NCBI RefSeq assembly: GCF_015706575.1
Contig: NW_024037069.1
Coordinates: 41,623,315-41,687,314 of the forward strand
DNA length: 64,000 bases
Reading direction: 5' to 3'
Source of the DNA: Patiria miniata
Lineage: Eukaryota; Echinodermata; Asteroidea; Valvatida; Asterinidae
Each line of letters opens with the position of its first letter. The first letter of the stretch is position 1. The position numbers and the translations under genes were made by a program. This document shows positions 11,916 to 22,839 of the stretch, one piece after another. The notes under the pieces are model-generated. The model made no database searches and was not told the origin of the DNA. It saw only the letters and a list, made by a program, of their open reading frames with translations.

Positions 11916-12195
11916 TATCATGTCTAGCTCTACTGAGTGGAGCGTTGAATTACGGGTACCCCTCCATACAAACGCTCCACCCATTCGCCACACTTTGGTA
12001 GCACCATCACAGTAGCATAGTCACAAACCCACGCGAGGACAAAAAGACCCCAAAAAACTGGTAAAGAGATTACAAATGAGAGAGACAGTTATCCTGGATT
12101 GATCTATACATTCTTGACATTCCATGAGACCCCTTATATTGTTCCCAAACAGCGAACATTTTGGAAAAAAACAGCAAAATAGTCTGAAAACTTAC

Positions 12196-12391
12196 AGTTC
12201 AATGTGTTTGCATGGAGGCTCAGTTCTTGAATTAGCTTGTCAATGAGGGCGTCTGACGTGACGTCACCGTCGTTGCTCGATCGCGAAGAAAAACACGTAG
12301 CTTTATCTACGACTGTTTTGTGTGATAATACGTGCTCCTTGGGTGTGTTCAAAGCCCATACTGTCGTACAGCGCGGCGCAGATCGGAGCAC
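12196..12391 (-). other. Possible captured exon inside the composite element
   Basis: Minus-strand frame reading ...SSNDGDVTSDALIDKLIQEL and ending at a good donor (AACT, then GTAAGT at 12195-12190). It lies wholly inside the transposable element and partly inside its inner hairpin. It could be a host fragment captured by the element, or chance. I recognise no family. Confidence 0.2.
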
Positions 12392-12439
12392 GTATTATTA
12401 CACGAAACAGTCGTTGATAAAGCGCGACTTGTTTTTCGT
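12284..12439. repeat. Inner inverted repeat, ~55-bp arms
   Basis: Arms 12284-12338 and 12385-12439, sharing GATAATACGTGCTCC and its complement, with a few mismatches; spacer about 46 bases. Confidence 0.8.
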
Positions 12440-12604
12440 TGCTGGACAATCATTCCAGCAGCTGGACAACTCATCCAACTAGGCAGTACCACGTGACCGG
12501 TCAGCCTTGCGGCATGCATGCACGACGAATACACGGTGCCAGCGCCGCGGAACATTTAATCCAACAAGATCTATCAAGCATGAAGCATCCGGCGCAACTC
12601 CAGT

Positions 12605-12858
12605 CCTAACTATAGTTGGGCCGACCCAACTGCCGCACTATAGTTGGGACAGTCCCAACTATAGTTGGGACCGATGCGATAGTTGGGGCGTGACAGCCAC
12701 GCCCCAACTATCGCATCGGTCCCAACTATAGTTGGGCCTGTCCCAACTATAGTTGGGCCTGTCCCAACTGTAGTTCCACAGTTGGGCTGGCCCAACTATA
12801 GTTGGGCCTGTCCCAACTATAGTTAGGACGGTCCCAACTGTAAGTTCCACTGTTGGGC
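12605..12858. repeat. Array of the 16-bp palindrome CCCAACTATAGTTGGG
   Basis: At least eight copies or variants of the self-complementary 16-mer, arranged around a larger dyad whose centre is GGGGCGTGACAGCCACGCCCC (12684-12704). Every ORF here reads the same palindrome (the minus-strand peptides NYSWDRPNYSWD and similar) and is not a gene. Confidence 0.85.
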
Positions 12859-12864
12859 TGGCCC

Positions 12865-13304
12865 ATCTATAGTTGGGCCACTCCGATCTTTTTATTTTGC
12901 GGTGTCCCAACTATAGTTTATATTGATGTACAACTGTAAAACGTTCCCTACAGCTCTGATACACGTCCGACTTTACTGGGGACCACTGAAATTAGCTATT
13001 GATGGGGCGAATCTATAGTTGGGCCACTCCAATCTTTTTATTTTGCGGTCCCAACTATAGTGTACATTGTTGTACGATTATAAAACATTCCCTACAACTC
13101 TAATACACATCTGACTTTACTTGGGACCAATGAAATTATCTATGGGTGGGGACCATCTGTAGTTGGGCCACCGCAATATTTTTATTTGGCGGTCCCAACT
13201 ATAGTTTACGTTGATTTACGACGACTATAAAACATTCCCTACAGCTCTGTTACATACTGTCCGACTTCACTTGGGACCTTTGACATTAGCTATGGGTGGG
13301 GCCC
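12865..13304 (+). repeat. Three ~147-bp tandem units
   Basis: Units at 12865-13010, 13011-13154 and 13155-13304, each starting ATCTATAGTTGGGCCA or a close variant, followed by a partial fourth (13305-13348). They are clearly diverged, unlike the flanking 261-bp copies. Confidence 0.8.
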
Positions 13305-13606
13305 ATCTATAGTTGGCCGGCCATGGCAATCTTTGAATTTTGCAAAATGTTGCTGGACAATCATTCCAGCAGCTGGACAACTCATCCAACTAGGCAGTAC
13401 CACGTGACCGGTCAGCCTTGCGGCATGCATGCACGACGAATACACGGTGCCAGCGCCGCGGAACATTTAATCCAACAAGATCTATCAAGCATGAAGCATC
13501 CGGCGCAACTCCAGTCCTAACTATAGTTGGGCCGACCCAACTGCCGCACTATAGTTGGGACAGTCCCAACTATAGTTGGGACCGATGCGATAGTTGGGGC
13601 GTGACA

Positions 13607-14405
13607 GCCCCACTAGTGTGGCCGTCGGTATATGCTGCGCTGAACCTCTTGGCCACACACCGTGGTACCGCGCGCTACTGAGGACGAAGTTTCATAAAAT
13701 CTGCGGGCCGTTTCTTACATTCTCAGTTTCTTACTTTATTATGGTTGTATTCTATGATGTTTGACCTATCACTTCTGGGATGCTTAGGTCTAATGATGTT
13801 CCATTTTCCGAGATATTCTTCAATCTTTCTGGAGCCCATATGTACTCGTGAAACGTCTGGTGATGGCAGCCATTTTGAATGGCACAAGAGATGACCTCAA
13901 ACTGTGACGTCGCGTTTATGCAAATTGCTTGTCGAGCGCGCGAGGGCGCGAGTTGCAAATGCGGCAGCTGTTTCCTGTACCATGCATTTATCGTCAGGGG
14001 GCCACGTGCACCGATCTCTATTTAGGATCTACGGTACAGGAAACAGCCGTCGCATTTGCAACTCGCGCCCTCGCGCGCTCGACAAGCAATTTGCATAAAC
14101 GCGACGTCACAGCTTGAGGTCATCTCTTGTCCCATTCAAAATGGCTGCCATCACCAGACGTTTCACGAGTGCATATGGGCTCCAGAAAGATTGAAGAATA
14201 TCTCGGAAAATGGAACATCATAAGACCTAAGCATCCCAGAAGTGATAGGTCAAACATCATAGAATACAACCATAAGAAAGTAAGAAACTGAGAATGTAAG
14301 AAACGGCCCGCAGATTTTATGAAACTTCGTCCTCAGTAGCGCGCGGTACCACGGTGTGTGGCCAAGAGGTTCAGCGCAGCATACCGACGGCCACACTAGT
14401 GGGGC
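13607..14405. repeat. Long foldback, ~375-bp arms
   Basis: Left arm 13607-13981 and right arm 14033-14405 are near-perfect reverse complements (few substitutions and short indels), separated by about 51 bases. Single-stranded DNA or RNA from this interval would form a very long hairpin. Confidence 0.88.
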
Positions 14406-14504
14406 TAGTGGCGTAGTGCTACCAAAGTATGGCGAATGGGTGGAGCGTTGGTATGGAGGGGTACCCGTAATTCAACGCTCCACTCAGTAGAGCTATATCA
14501 TGTC

Positions 14505-15096
14505 AATCACTCAGCTCAGCGTCAATCATGTCAATGCCTGCCTGGAATAACTATAGTATAGTTTCCATCTTTTTTGTAATAAAGAAATTGCAAAAATGCG
14601 TAACCACGTCTGACGCCACCGGGGCTCATTAGTACGGAGGAAGTGATAAGCTTGATTAACTTACTAAATGTGTTACATAATGCTCTTTCTTCCGTTTTCA
14701 CACGACATCTCTAGTCTGTTAAGATTTTGTTGCAGCGTCACGTTGTTCATAGAAACGGCTTAGTCTGGATCCCAGACCTGACGAATAAAAAGATGGATCG
14801 TTGTTAGGTCAGGGGGACAAGACTTACGAAACGATTCTCATTCCAGGAACTAGAGAGGGCGCTGTGTTCTTGCAATCCTGACCGCAGGGTGCAACATTAA
14901 CAGTGCAATAAAATTCCCATAGACACTAGTGCTAAATGCCCATACTTCAGAATTCCTTTACAAAAATACTCAGAGAACTCTCTTCTTCTTTTTTAAACGT
15001 CACAAAAAAGGCAGGCACTGCTGTCAAAAACATTGGTCAAACCTTTTCTCAAAACCTTTCTGAGCATCTAGAATCAAAACTTTTTTCGGGGCCCTC
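14505..15096. other. Intergenic with a repeat fragment
   Basis: No gene seen. About 14908-14980 (ATTCCCATAGACACTAGTG...) is a diverged fragment of the family at 27359-29355, also seen at 60108-60310. Confidence 0.45.
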
Positions 15097-15705
15097 TTAC
15101 TTACTTACTTAGTTAGGTTGATGGGAATAGAATAGGCTAAGCCTTTGTGACCCCATATCCAATTTCTTTCCAGTAGGCATCAAGATGGTTCTTAAACAGG
15201 TTTGTTGAGGTTGCATTCACCACATGTGATGGGAGGTTGTTCCATTCAGAAATAACTCGGATGGAAAAGAAGTTTTTTTCTGCAGTTCAACCCTTTCTTT
15301 AATCCTGGTTTGTAGAGCTTTAGGTTGTGACCTCTGACTTGGAATGGGTTGTCGTGTCTCTGGAAGAGCTTGCTCTCCTCAATGCCTTCCAAGCCGTTTA
15401 GGATCTTATAAACCTCGATCAGGTCACCTCGTTGTCTTCTTGCTTCCAAACTGTACAGGTCCAACTCCAATAATCTCTCTGTATAAGTTTTGTTTTTCAA
15501 GCTTGGAATGATCTTGGTTGCCCTACGCTGTACCTTCACATCTTTCTTGAGACTTGGGCTCCATGCTTGGATACAATATTCAAGGTGTGGACGAATGTAT
15601 GTCTTGTAGAGGGTGGTGAAGCATTTTTTGTCGTAGTGTGTGAATGTCCTCTTGATTATTCTCAGATTGGCCATTGCCTTACTTGCTGCTGTTGCCCTCA
15701 TAAGC
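15097..15705 (-). pseudogene. 5'-truncated CR1/L2-type LINE, 3' end of reverse transcriptase ORF
   Basis: The minus strand encodes the C-terminal part of a non-LTR reverse transcriptase: YIRPHLEYCIQAWSP, VQRRATKIIPSLKNK, RRQRGDLIEVYKILNG, then after a frame change VISEWNNLPSHVV and a stop at 15137-15139. The break falls in a T7 run (15273-15279), consistent with a single-base indel. The catalytic part is absent (5' truncation near 15705). A short tail of ACTT repeats (15097-15112) follows, as in CR1/L2 elements. It is a dead copy. Confidence 0.9.
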
Positions 15706-16440
15706 AATGAACACGCCGTAATTTTTGGACCCACTTTTTGGGGGACATTTTGTTTTTTTGCCCCCCCCCCAAAAAAAAATTTGTGTTCTGGATCTGCCCT
15801 TGGATCCGCCCATATGGTTGATTCCCCTTGCTCCAACCTCTTTTCCAGGGTGTCGAACAGTGCGCGCCTACCACTATACCTGCTCTTGAAAACGAGGTCC
15901 GAAAAAAGCAAGCACTGGGGACGAGGTTGCCCTTGCTCGCACACATCATATTAAATGGTCCCTATTTCAAAGAACATACTAGAGAAATTTGCCCCATTTA
16001 GCTTGTACATAATGCACTAGCTGACAATGCATGGCGATATCGACTACAAACGACCAATAAAGCGGACGATAATCTCTCGATCATGTGAGGCCCCATGTTT
16101 ACAAATCAGGATATTTCTCTCATGATGTCCGGCTTGCCGACAGGAATGTAGCATATATATGGATTACCATGCCGAATGAAGTAACAAAGTCGATAGACAG
16201 CTAAAGAAAATGCAAATCTCAGAACGGAACAGTGTATATCTCGTCTATATCTTTATGAGAAATGTGACAATGTTGTTTTATGTGATTCTGGAAATTTTGG
16301 GCAAGTATGATCGTCATCTTAACTGCCCTTTTAACTGCCCTAAGTTCACAGCCTTAGTGTGCACCTATTTCATGAAATATATCTATAGAGAGAGCTGCAT
16401 CAGTCTGGCGACATCACAACAGCACCCTTAGTTGTCAGGA
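15706..16440. other. Intergenic; mixed repeat debris
   Basis: No gene seen. 15720-15830 has C and A runs with GGATCCGCCC-type sequence, probably an old transposon end. The minus-strand ORF of the LINE reads through this part by chance. Confidence 0.35.
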
Positions 16441-16621
16441 AACAGCCACCGCTTGCCTGTTTTCGTATTTCCTTCAGCCTCTAAACCCTGAGTGTCTTCT
16501 TTCCTTAGCGCCAAATCCACACAAACAAATCTCACCAAAGCTTGAAACGTATTTCCATCAACCATCCTGTTTCTAAGACAGGATTTGTTTATGGGTTGAA
16601 ATACATCACTGACTCACTTAC

Positions 16622-16918
16622 CCTTTTGCTCGCTTCATCGAAGTATACCGTGCACTTACCGTCGCGCACATCCGACAGGTCCCCGAGGCCATGCTGGGCC
16701 CCACGCGGCAAGCGGCGAAAGAAGAGAAACCTTTTTTGTGTGTGCGGCTCAGATGCGGAGATACATCGCTTTAGCGCCTTATTATATACTTTCCAAATGC
16801 AACTGATGAGATCAGATGCCCCAACTGGTGAACTTAGCGCCCTAGTTTTAGCCTTTCGGATCGAGCAATCACCATCTTTGAGGCCCTTGGGAGTCGAGTC
16901 GCACACTATATCACTGCT
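16622..16918 (-). CDS. Candidate internal exon of an unknown gene
   Basis: On the minus strand a pyrimidine-rich tract ending TTTTAG precedes 297 bases (99 codons, phase 0 at both ends) closed by an excellent donor (AAAGG, then GTAAGTGAG). Codon use looks coding. The peptide has LISCIWKVYNKALKRCIS, a basic FLFFRRLPRG and a final GKCTVYFDEASKR. An alternative donor, also GTAAGT, lies at 16659-16654 and would shorten the exon to 259 bases. I do not recognise the family and no partner exon was found nearby. The overlapping plus-strand ORF is probably a shadow. Confidence 0.4.
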
Positions 16919-17278
16919 CTAAAATAACAATAAAAAAGATATGGGTTTTTTTTGGGCTATTTATCCACAGTTATTTTTCCTTCCGAGAATAACCGGCTTA
17001 TGCATCTCAACAAAGCACACCGAAGCATTATGGATCAAGAATAAAAATAATCTTAAAATCTCTTTCAGATTACGTGACGATATCATCCATCCGCTGAAAG
17101 GTGTTTTTTTGTTAGAAAGTGTATAAGGGTGGATGTTGTGGCTTTTGGTTGTGAAATAGCGTATCGATTGATGCATTCATTTTGAGCGGCGGCAGTCCTT
17201 TGAATAGGCGCTGGAGACAGGTGTTTTTTCTGTTTGTTATACACAGTCGATCAGTGGATATCTTTCGTTGCGGCAGCA
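16919..17278. other. Unassigned
   Basis: No gene or clear repeat seen. Confidence 0.3.
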
Positions 17279-17485
17279 TCATGTGGTAAATCTCTTTTGT
17301 GAGTACCATGTGGTTCTGAAAAGAAACAAGGGGGAACTCAACGTTTCGGACAGTATGCTCTGCCCGTCTTCAGGAGACAGTCTCCTGACGACGGGCAGAG
17401 CATACCGGTACTGTCCGAAACGTTGAGTTTCCTCCGGTTCTTTTTAGAACCACAATATACTCACAAAAGAGATTTACCACATGGT
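17279..17485. mobile_element. 207-bp foldback element
   Basis: Nearly fully self-complementary. The left half carries GTGGTAAATCTCTTTTGTGAG and CTCAACGTTTCGGACAGT; the right half carries their complements around a central AGGAGACAGTCTCCT. Related single arms occur at about 44901-44965 and 56709-56815. Confidence 0.8.
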
Positions 17486-17739
17486 GTTATATTAAACCAC
17501 TTATATTATTACCTCATCGGATATCTTTTGGATTATTAGCCCTACGATGGCAACATCAGGCTTGTTTTCAAAGCCATGTCTTCACACGTGATAGTGTGAT
17601 ACTACTGTGATTGCATGCAGTACTCCATATTGATGTGTTTTTTGGGCAAATTGAGCCAAATTCCTCAATGAAAAATCCTAATCCGAAACGGATTATTTAC
17701 AGAGTTGTAGTACTGGTATATGTATACTTGTATTTAAGT

Positions 17740-18735
17740 ATGAGTATTTTTTGAGAGTACTCGCACTCGCACTCGTTCTCGAATATCAAAAATATCGCAC
17801 TACTCGAGAAGCAAAGTGGGCCTAATTGGACTCGACTATTCGAAATTGTACTCAATTATCAATGTACTCGTTCTTGATTAAAATGACACGGGGACAAATC
17901 GAATACAAAATCCATCTTTGGAGACGCATTATGCTCCGTTTTGCGGATACTTTAACAATGGTCTATGGGTATACAAGCCAGTAAATAAGCCCGAAATTGC
18001 CTACGCCGGCCAAAATAATCACGATTCACATGCACTCAAATTATCCGGTATTACTAGCATTTTGTGGGCCATGAACTTGAGGGTTTGTAAAAAAGAAGGG
18101 TGGAAGGCTTGCAGAGGACTGCGAGCTCGTATTTCTGTGAAATGTGGATGCAATTAGGCCCTACAATTGCTCTATTTTGCAAATACTAATGGAGCGTAGG
18201 CATCCTTTTTCAAAATGGCGATGGTCTTCAGGACTACCTTTAGCAGTGATCAGCTTTGGATGGAATTTTCTCCCGAAAGTCATTCGGCAACCTCCCCAAA
18301 ATTGAATGGAAAATAACAGACGATGAAACAAGCTTTAATGAATTTGATGAGTGTCTTAAACACCTTGGGCTATAGTTGTGAGTATTTTTCATAGGTTTTG
18401 GAAGTGGGCGTAATTATCAATGAGGTCTATGGCAGTTTATACTGGTCTGCAACCCTACACACGCTTTGTCTTTACGGGACAATGTGCAACCGACGTCTGC
18501 GAGAGATCTCATGAGTTCTCAATGAAGTACTCGTACTCGTACTTGAACTCGGAGGTCCACGTTCTCGGACTTGGCTTTATTAATACAAAACTTGTCCTCG
18601 GAGGTCCAAATACTTAAAATCGGGTACCTGTACTTGTTCTCAAGGGTCAAGTGCTTGTATGCAAGTAGTACACGATAGCTTAATTAGTACTCGGCAGTCG
18701 GTACTTTGTACTCGAATAAAAGTACTCGTCATGAT
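17740..18735. repeat. GTACTCG-rich degenerate repeat split by an insertion
   Basis: Blocks of GTACTCG, ACTCGCACTCG and GTACTCGTACTTG lie at about 17740-17870 and 18515-18735, on both sides of the element at 17973-18450. The simplest reading is that the element inserted into a degenerate minisatellite. Confidence 0.5.
17973..18450 (-). mobile_element. TTAA-type non-autonomous element, diverged full copy
   Basis: Inverted relative to the copies at 27359-29355. It begins GCCAGTAAATAAGCCCG, ends ACTGGTCTGC, and shares CAAATCGTGATTTGGCC-like and TTCTCCCAAAAGTCAT-like blocks in reverse orientation. About 478 bases long, the same as one unit of the array. Confidence 0.7.
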
Positions 18736-21595
18736 CGTGACACATGAACCAAGTTAGCCCTCCCCGCCCGTTGATACCCAAGGAAATGAAGGAATAAGCA
18801 TATTGATAAAATATATTGTCTGCTGGTTGCCTAATTTGGTTTAAACAAAATTGCAGTGATAGCTTCTATTTCGTATCATATCCGTCGTGAACAGTGGCGT
18901 AACTTATGGGAGGGGGCGGGATGGGGGCACGCCCCCTTGGTCCCCCCCTCCCGCTAAGAATTTCGGGGACGATAAATTAGCCTTGCATTCTTCAAAAACC
19001 CATCGAGTGCCCCTTTCAGAAAAAAAGTGGGCTCCAAATGTGATCACCGCACACGCCAGTAATCGTGAATGAGGCTAATATTTCACACTTCGGTTACAAC
19101 CTAGCTGAGCGTTTCCAAGGAACCGGAATTAGCCAGTAAGTCAAGGTCCGATGCTCGGCGGCTGCTGATATGCGACCCCCGATCAATCTTCGATCTCTTG
19201 GAAAACACTCCATTCGATGACTTGTGCGTCCTTGTACCTGGAACTGACAATGTAATCTTCTCGACCTCCAGGATATGATGATGAAAGCCATATATCAAAT
19301 GGCACTGCGTGATATGCTGCATGGTTAGGCTAATTGGTCTCCACTTGAAGGATCGGTAAAAGCCTATTTCGTAACTTCCTGTAGGCCTATGCAGTTTTGT
19401 TGAATCATCCTTTTGGGGTTTACTCAACCACTGCCACTGGATAAAGTATTGTTTCGATGTTAATTCCACTTCAAGAGAAACTTCACCGTGTTTTCTCATC
19501 CTGCTAATGGGCTCATTCAGAAGAATGAGACACAAATATTGATCACGAAAGGGACGGACTACGCGGTGATCAAATCGCTCTTTTTATAACACTGCAGTTA
19601 GATATTTAAATGGGAATTTTAAACAACTGTGATGTATTTTTTTTTAAACTCATTAAGTCATATTTTTATATATACTATAAGTGATGTTTGTAATGCTCTT
19701 TTTACCACTTTTCTATGAGATTGTACATGTTTTAACTTGTCAATTTAGTGTGTTTGTAATTCTTACAACGCGGTAATTTTTGAAGGAGCAATCAAGAGAC
19801 AATCTACTGTACTGTATTTGTATGCATTATGTAGCAATAAATCAAATCAATATATCAATACCAGGGTAAAGAAGCAGGTAGTGGTGGGAGCGTACTGCTT
19901 GACACCATGTGAACGAGGTTGATGCACATGTAATACATTTTCTGATCAAAGTATTGACGTACAATAAGGCGCCCAGTTCGGCAAAATCCTATCCAAAGGG
20001 TCACTGAAGAAAACTTGGGACGTCACTCAGAGACATTCTTGACAAAATTACGGGTAGACATTATGGTTTCTAAGGCTGAACAGACAGTTACACAATCTTA
20101 TGCCTATTTGGCTGATTTCATGTAACGCTAATCAAACCACAGCTCGGTCGGGGATGCCCATCAGTTGAAAATCATATTTATAATATTTAGAAACAATACA
20201 ATATAATGTTCTAAAAAATAAGCACCTCAACAAAACATTAACCGTATTAAAGAACAGTTTAATAGTTTATTATGTTTATCATAATGATCATCTCCGTTTT
20301 TAAAATAGTTTATTATTGGTACATGTTTATCAGTAATGACTGTACATCTCTCCAAACAGTGAGTGTGTTAATACACATCAGAGAGTGACTATAAGGCAGA
20401 GTTACCGTAAGCCAAATACACACAACCAAAGTGCCGCCAAAAAGCAGCAAGCTTTAAATCGTTATCTTCAAAGGGCACACACTTTGCACCGAACACTTTT
20501 ACTGATTATAAACACAATACCGGTAAGTCAATAATGCCGGTGTCCTGCTTGCGATCGGACTTTGTACCAGCGCAGCCGAGACAACAAGAAAACATGACAT
20601 TTGAAAGCACCGAACGAAAGCAACGGACAATTCAATTTGCGCGCGGAAACCTGATTTTTTTCGCCCTTTGCTTATACTGGACTGATGGATGGGGAGACAC
20701 TTGTCATGGGCATTTTCACGAACCGCTTGATTTCATTCCAATAACATAGGTGCCGCAACGACATTTGCTACTCTTCGTTTGACGGTACGGGCATTTTCGT
20801 TTAAGGTAAACACTGGAGAAGCAAGGCATAGCATAATTATAACCGCGGCTTTCGCAGCCGCGCTAAACCTCAACACGCAGGAGTTGTTTTAATCTGTGTC
20901 CGCCGTCCAATCACACAGCCTAGCCGTGCCGAATGCGCCAGTGCACAAGTCGTTTACTTCCATGGCCGACGGAGTGTAAACCGTGATTTGTTTTGCTTGC
21001 AAGTCTGTCTAAACAGTCCCTAAGACCATGTTACAATTTCTCATTGCAGCACTGTGCTTGGTTACCCGCAGAAAACACGTATGTAAAGTGTTCTCGGCAA
21101 TATGTGTGCCAGAAAAGGAGGTATGCTTTCAATTTTGCGCTCAGTTTGTTGTGATAGAACACAATCTACTGTTAATGTACTAACATCCTACAGCGCTCAC
21201 GTGCATTGAATATCGATATGATTTCTCTTTGTATTTTTTTTTTGTATTGATGCAAGAAAGTATAAGAATTAAGAACCACATGGCCAGCAGGTGAAAGCAG
21301 GGCAAGTGATCTTGCTTCAAGATTTGTCCAACAGCTTGTGATTTCTAAGCATAAGCCTGAGGCAGGTGGTTTATTCTAAATTGCTTATAAAAATCAAATT
21401 TCTAAAGTGAGCATAATGAATTAGCCCAATAAAGAAATATTCAAAGAATAAATGTCAGCACCACAATACTTATGTGAAAAAAATATGAGTAGGCCTTTCA
21501 ATAAACAAGTACATTTATCTTTGATCTACGTTAAGCGGATTTAAATTGAATTAAAGTTAAGATATGAAGTTATTAGCAGTAAGAAAAATAGCTTT
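18736..21595. other. Long interval without a supported gene
   Basis: 18889-18970 holds G/C-run sequence starting AGTGGCGTAAC, like other transposon ends here. A 144-codon minus-strand ORF (19101-19535) has no recognisable domain or clear splice signals. A short ATG peptide at 21028, MLQFLIAALCLVTRRKH, followed by GTATGT could be a signal-peptide exon, but nothing supports it. Confidence 0.35.
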
Positions 21596-21891
21596 GTGAG
21601 TTTGACCGACAGGGGGCGCTGTTTAGGGTGGTGTGCTCTGACAATAAGGCTGCATCCGAATCAGCTGTCTAGAGCTAGGTCTAGGTCTGCGCCCATTGAA
21701 AATACGCGGGGACGCGCTGACAATAGACGTAGCCGTAGCTCTGGAAGCCCGTTTCGGACACGGCCTATGCATACAAAATGTACGCCACGTAATGCTTCTT
21801 CGTCAGGTGAATGTACTAGCGAAGCCCCTGGGCATGTTATTGTTGCACAGGTGCGTCTTCGGATACAGTTTAATGGAACCTCTTCACCCGG
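21596..21891 (+). other. Weak candidate exon, Arg/Ser-rich
   Basis: Plus-strand frame with RARSRSAPIENTRGRADNR and RRSRSSGSPFRTRP, ending at a good donor (CACCCGG, then GTGAGT at about 21892). No acceptor, family or partner exon could be identified, and the reverse strand is also open. Treat as unproven. Confidence 0.2.
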
Positions 21892-22042
21892 GTGAGTGTG
21901 GCAAAGCAAATGGGTTTTGGCACACTTAGTTTGATGTGCAACACCCGTGGGCAATATTGTACATGTATTATTCAGAGGCCATTTACGAACTGCCAGCTAC
22001 AATTGTATGTCATGCTCACTGCAAATGTAAAAACGTGCGTAA

Positions 22043-22419
22043 GGCCAAAAAAAAAAGTCTCCGGTTTCTGGTATGGAGCTTGCCCCAAAAGTGGTGCGGC
22101 GACACGGCTTTTTTTTTTTTTTACCCGTTTTTTTTTTTTTTTGGCTTCAAATGTCGGCTGATGACTGCAAATGGTGCCCGACTAAACTTAGTGCAAATAT
22201 ATGGGAGTCCAAAGAGGCCACATAAAGCTTATTCTCGATCATAACCCCATCTAAAAACACGTTAAAATTGTGCAGCAGCAGAATTCCAGTCGAACCAGTG
22301 AGTTTGGCGATTTTTAGACATCATCTTGTATTGAAAAAAAAACTTTTTCATTTTGCCGACGCGCATGGCTACGGCGACGCGCGCGCATACCAGAAACCGG
22401 AGACTTTTTTTTTTTGGCC
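22043..22419 (+). mobile_element. PIF/Harbinger-type MITE, copy C, complete
   Basis: A 377-bp copy in the same orientation as 8090-8450 and nearly identical outside the length-variable A/T runs. Flanked by TAA (22040-22042 and 22420-22422). The extra length comes from an added T-rich stretch with ACCCG near 22120. Confidence 0.87.
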
Positions 22420-22650
22420 TAACAACACAGTTTGCCTTTTTACTATCTACATGTGTTCAATCTTAGTTTGGTTTAAATGTCAATACAGTAGATATTTACC
22501 ATCATAACTGTGAATACATATCTCTGTAACTACCGGAGATGACGGTCTTAAAGGTATAGTACATCATTTGTCATTGGTGCATATTATTTTTTTTCATTTG
22601 AAGCAACAAAAGTGCTCAAAATCTAAAGACGGGTGCTTAACAACTAACCT

Positions 22651-22839
22651 GGGCCCAATTCCACGGCGATGCTAAGCACAAAAAAGTCTGGCTTATAAAA
22701 GCAGGATACCAGCCAAACCTCCATGTGTTTTCCATGAAAGCAAACAACAACCGAATACTAATCATGAACAACATACATCACTTGGAGTTCTGCTTTTATA
22801 GGCCAGACTATTTTAGTGCTAAGCAAATGAAATTGGCCC
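22651..22839. mobile_element. 189-bp MITE with ~55-bp inverted ends
   Basis: Left GGGCCCAATTCCA, GCTAAGCAC, AGTCTGGCTTATAAAAGCAG; right the inverted counterparts CTGCTTTTATAGGCCAGACT, GTGCTAAGC, TGAAATTGGCCC. The interior is unique. Confidence 0.75.

Larger units (their letters stand above)
12438..13609 (+). repeat. 261-bp direct duplication (12438-12698 = 13349-13609)
   Basis: The two copies start GTTGCTGGACAATCATTCC and end GGGGCGTGACAGCC, offset by exactly 911 bases. I see no differences between them, so the duplication is recent or has been homogenised by gene conversion. Each copy ends with palindromes of the CCCAACTATAGTTGGG type. Confidence 0.85.
11925..14495. mobile_element. 2.57-kb MULE-like/foldback composite element
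   Basis: Outer terminal inverted repeats of 80 bases (11925-12004 and 14416-14495, starting TAGCTCTACTGAGTGG) are flanked by the 9-bp direct repeat TATCATGTC (11916-11924 and 14496-14504). A 9-bp duplication with long inverted ends is typical of Mutator-like elements and of foldback elements. No transposase ORF is present, so it is non-autonomous. Inside, in order: a hairpin (12284-12439), the first copy of a 261-bp duplication (12438-12698), a palindrome array, three 147-bp tandem units (12865-13304), the second copy of the duplication (13349-13609) and a long foldback (13607-14405). Confidence 0.85.

Noticed and set aside
12507..12910. ORFs rich in NYSWDRPNYSWD
   Set aside because: Translation of a palindromic DNA array; the same peptide appears on both strands.
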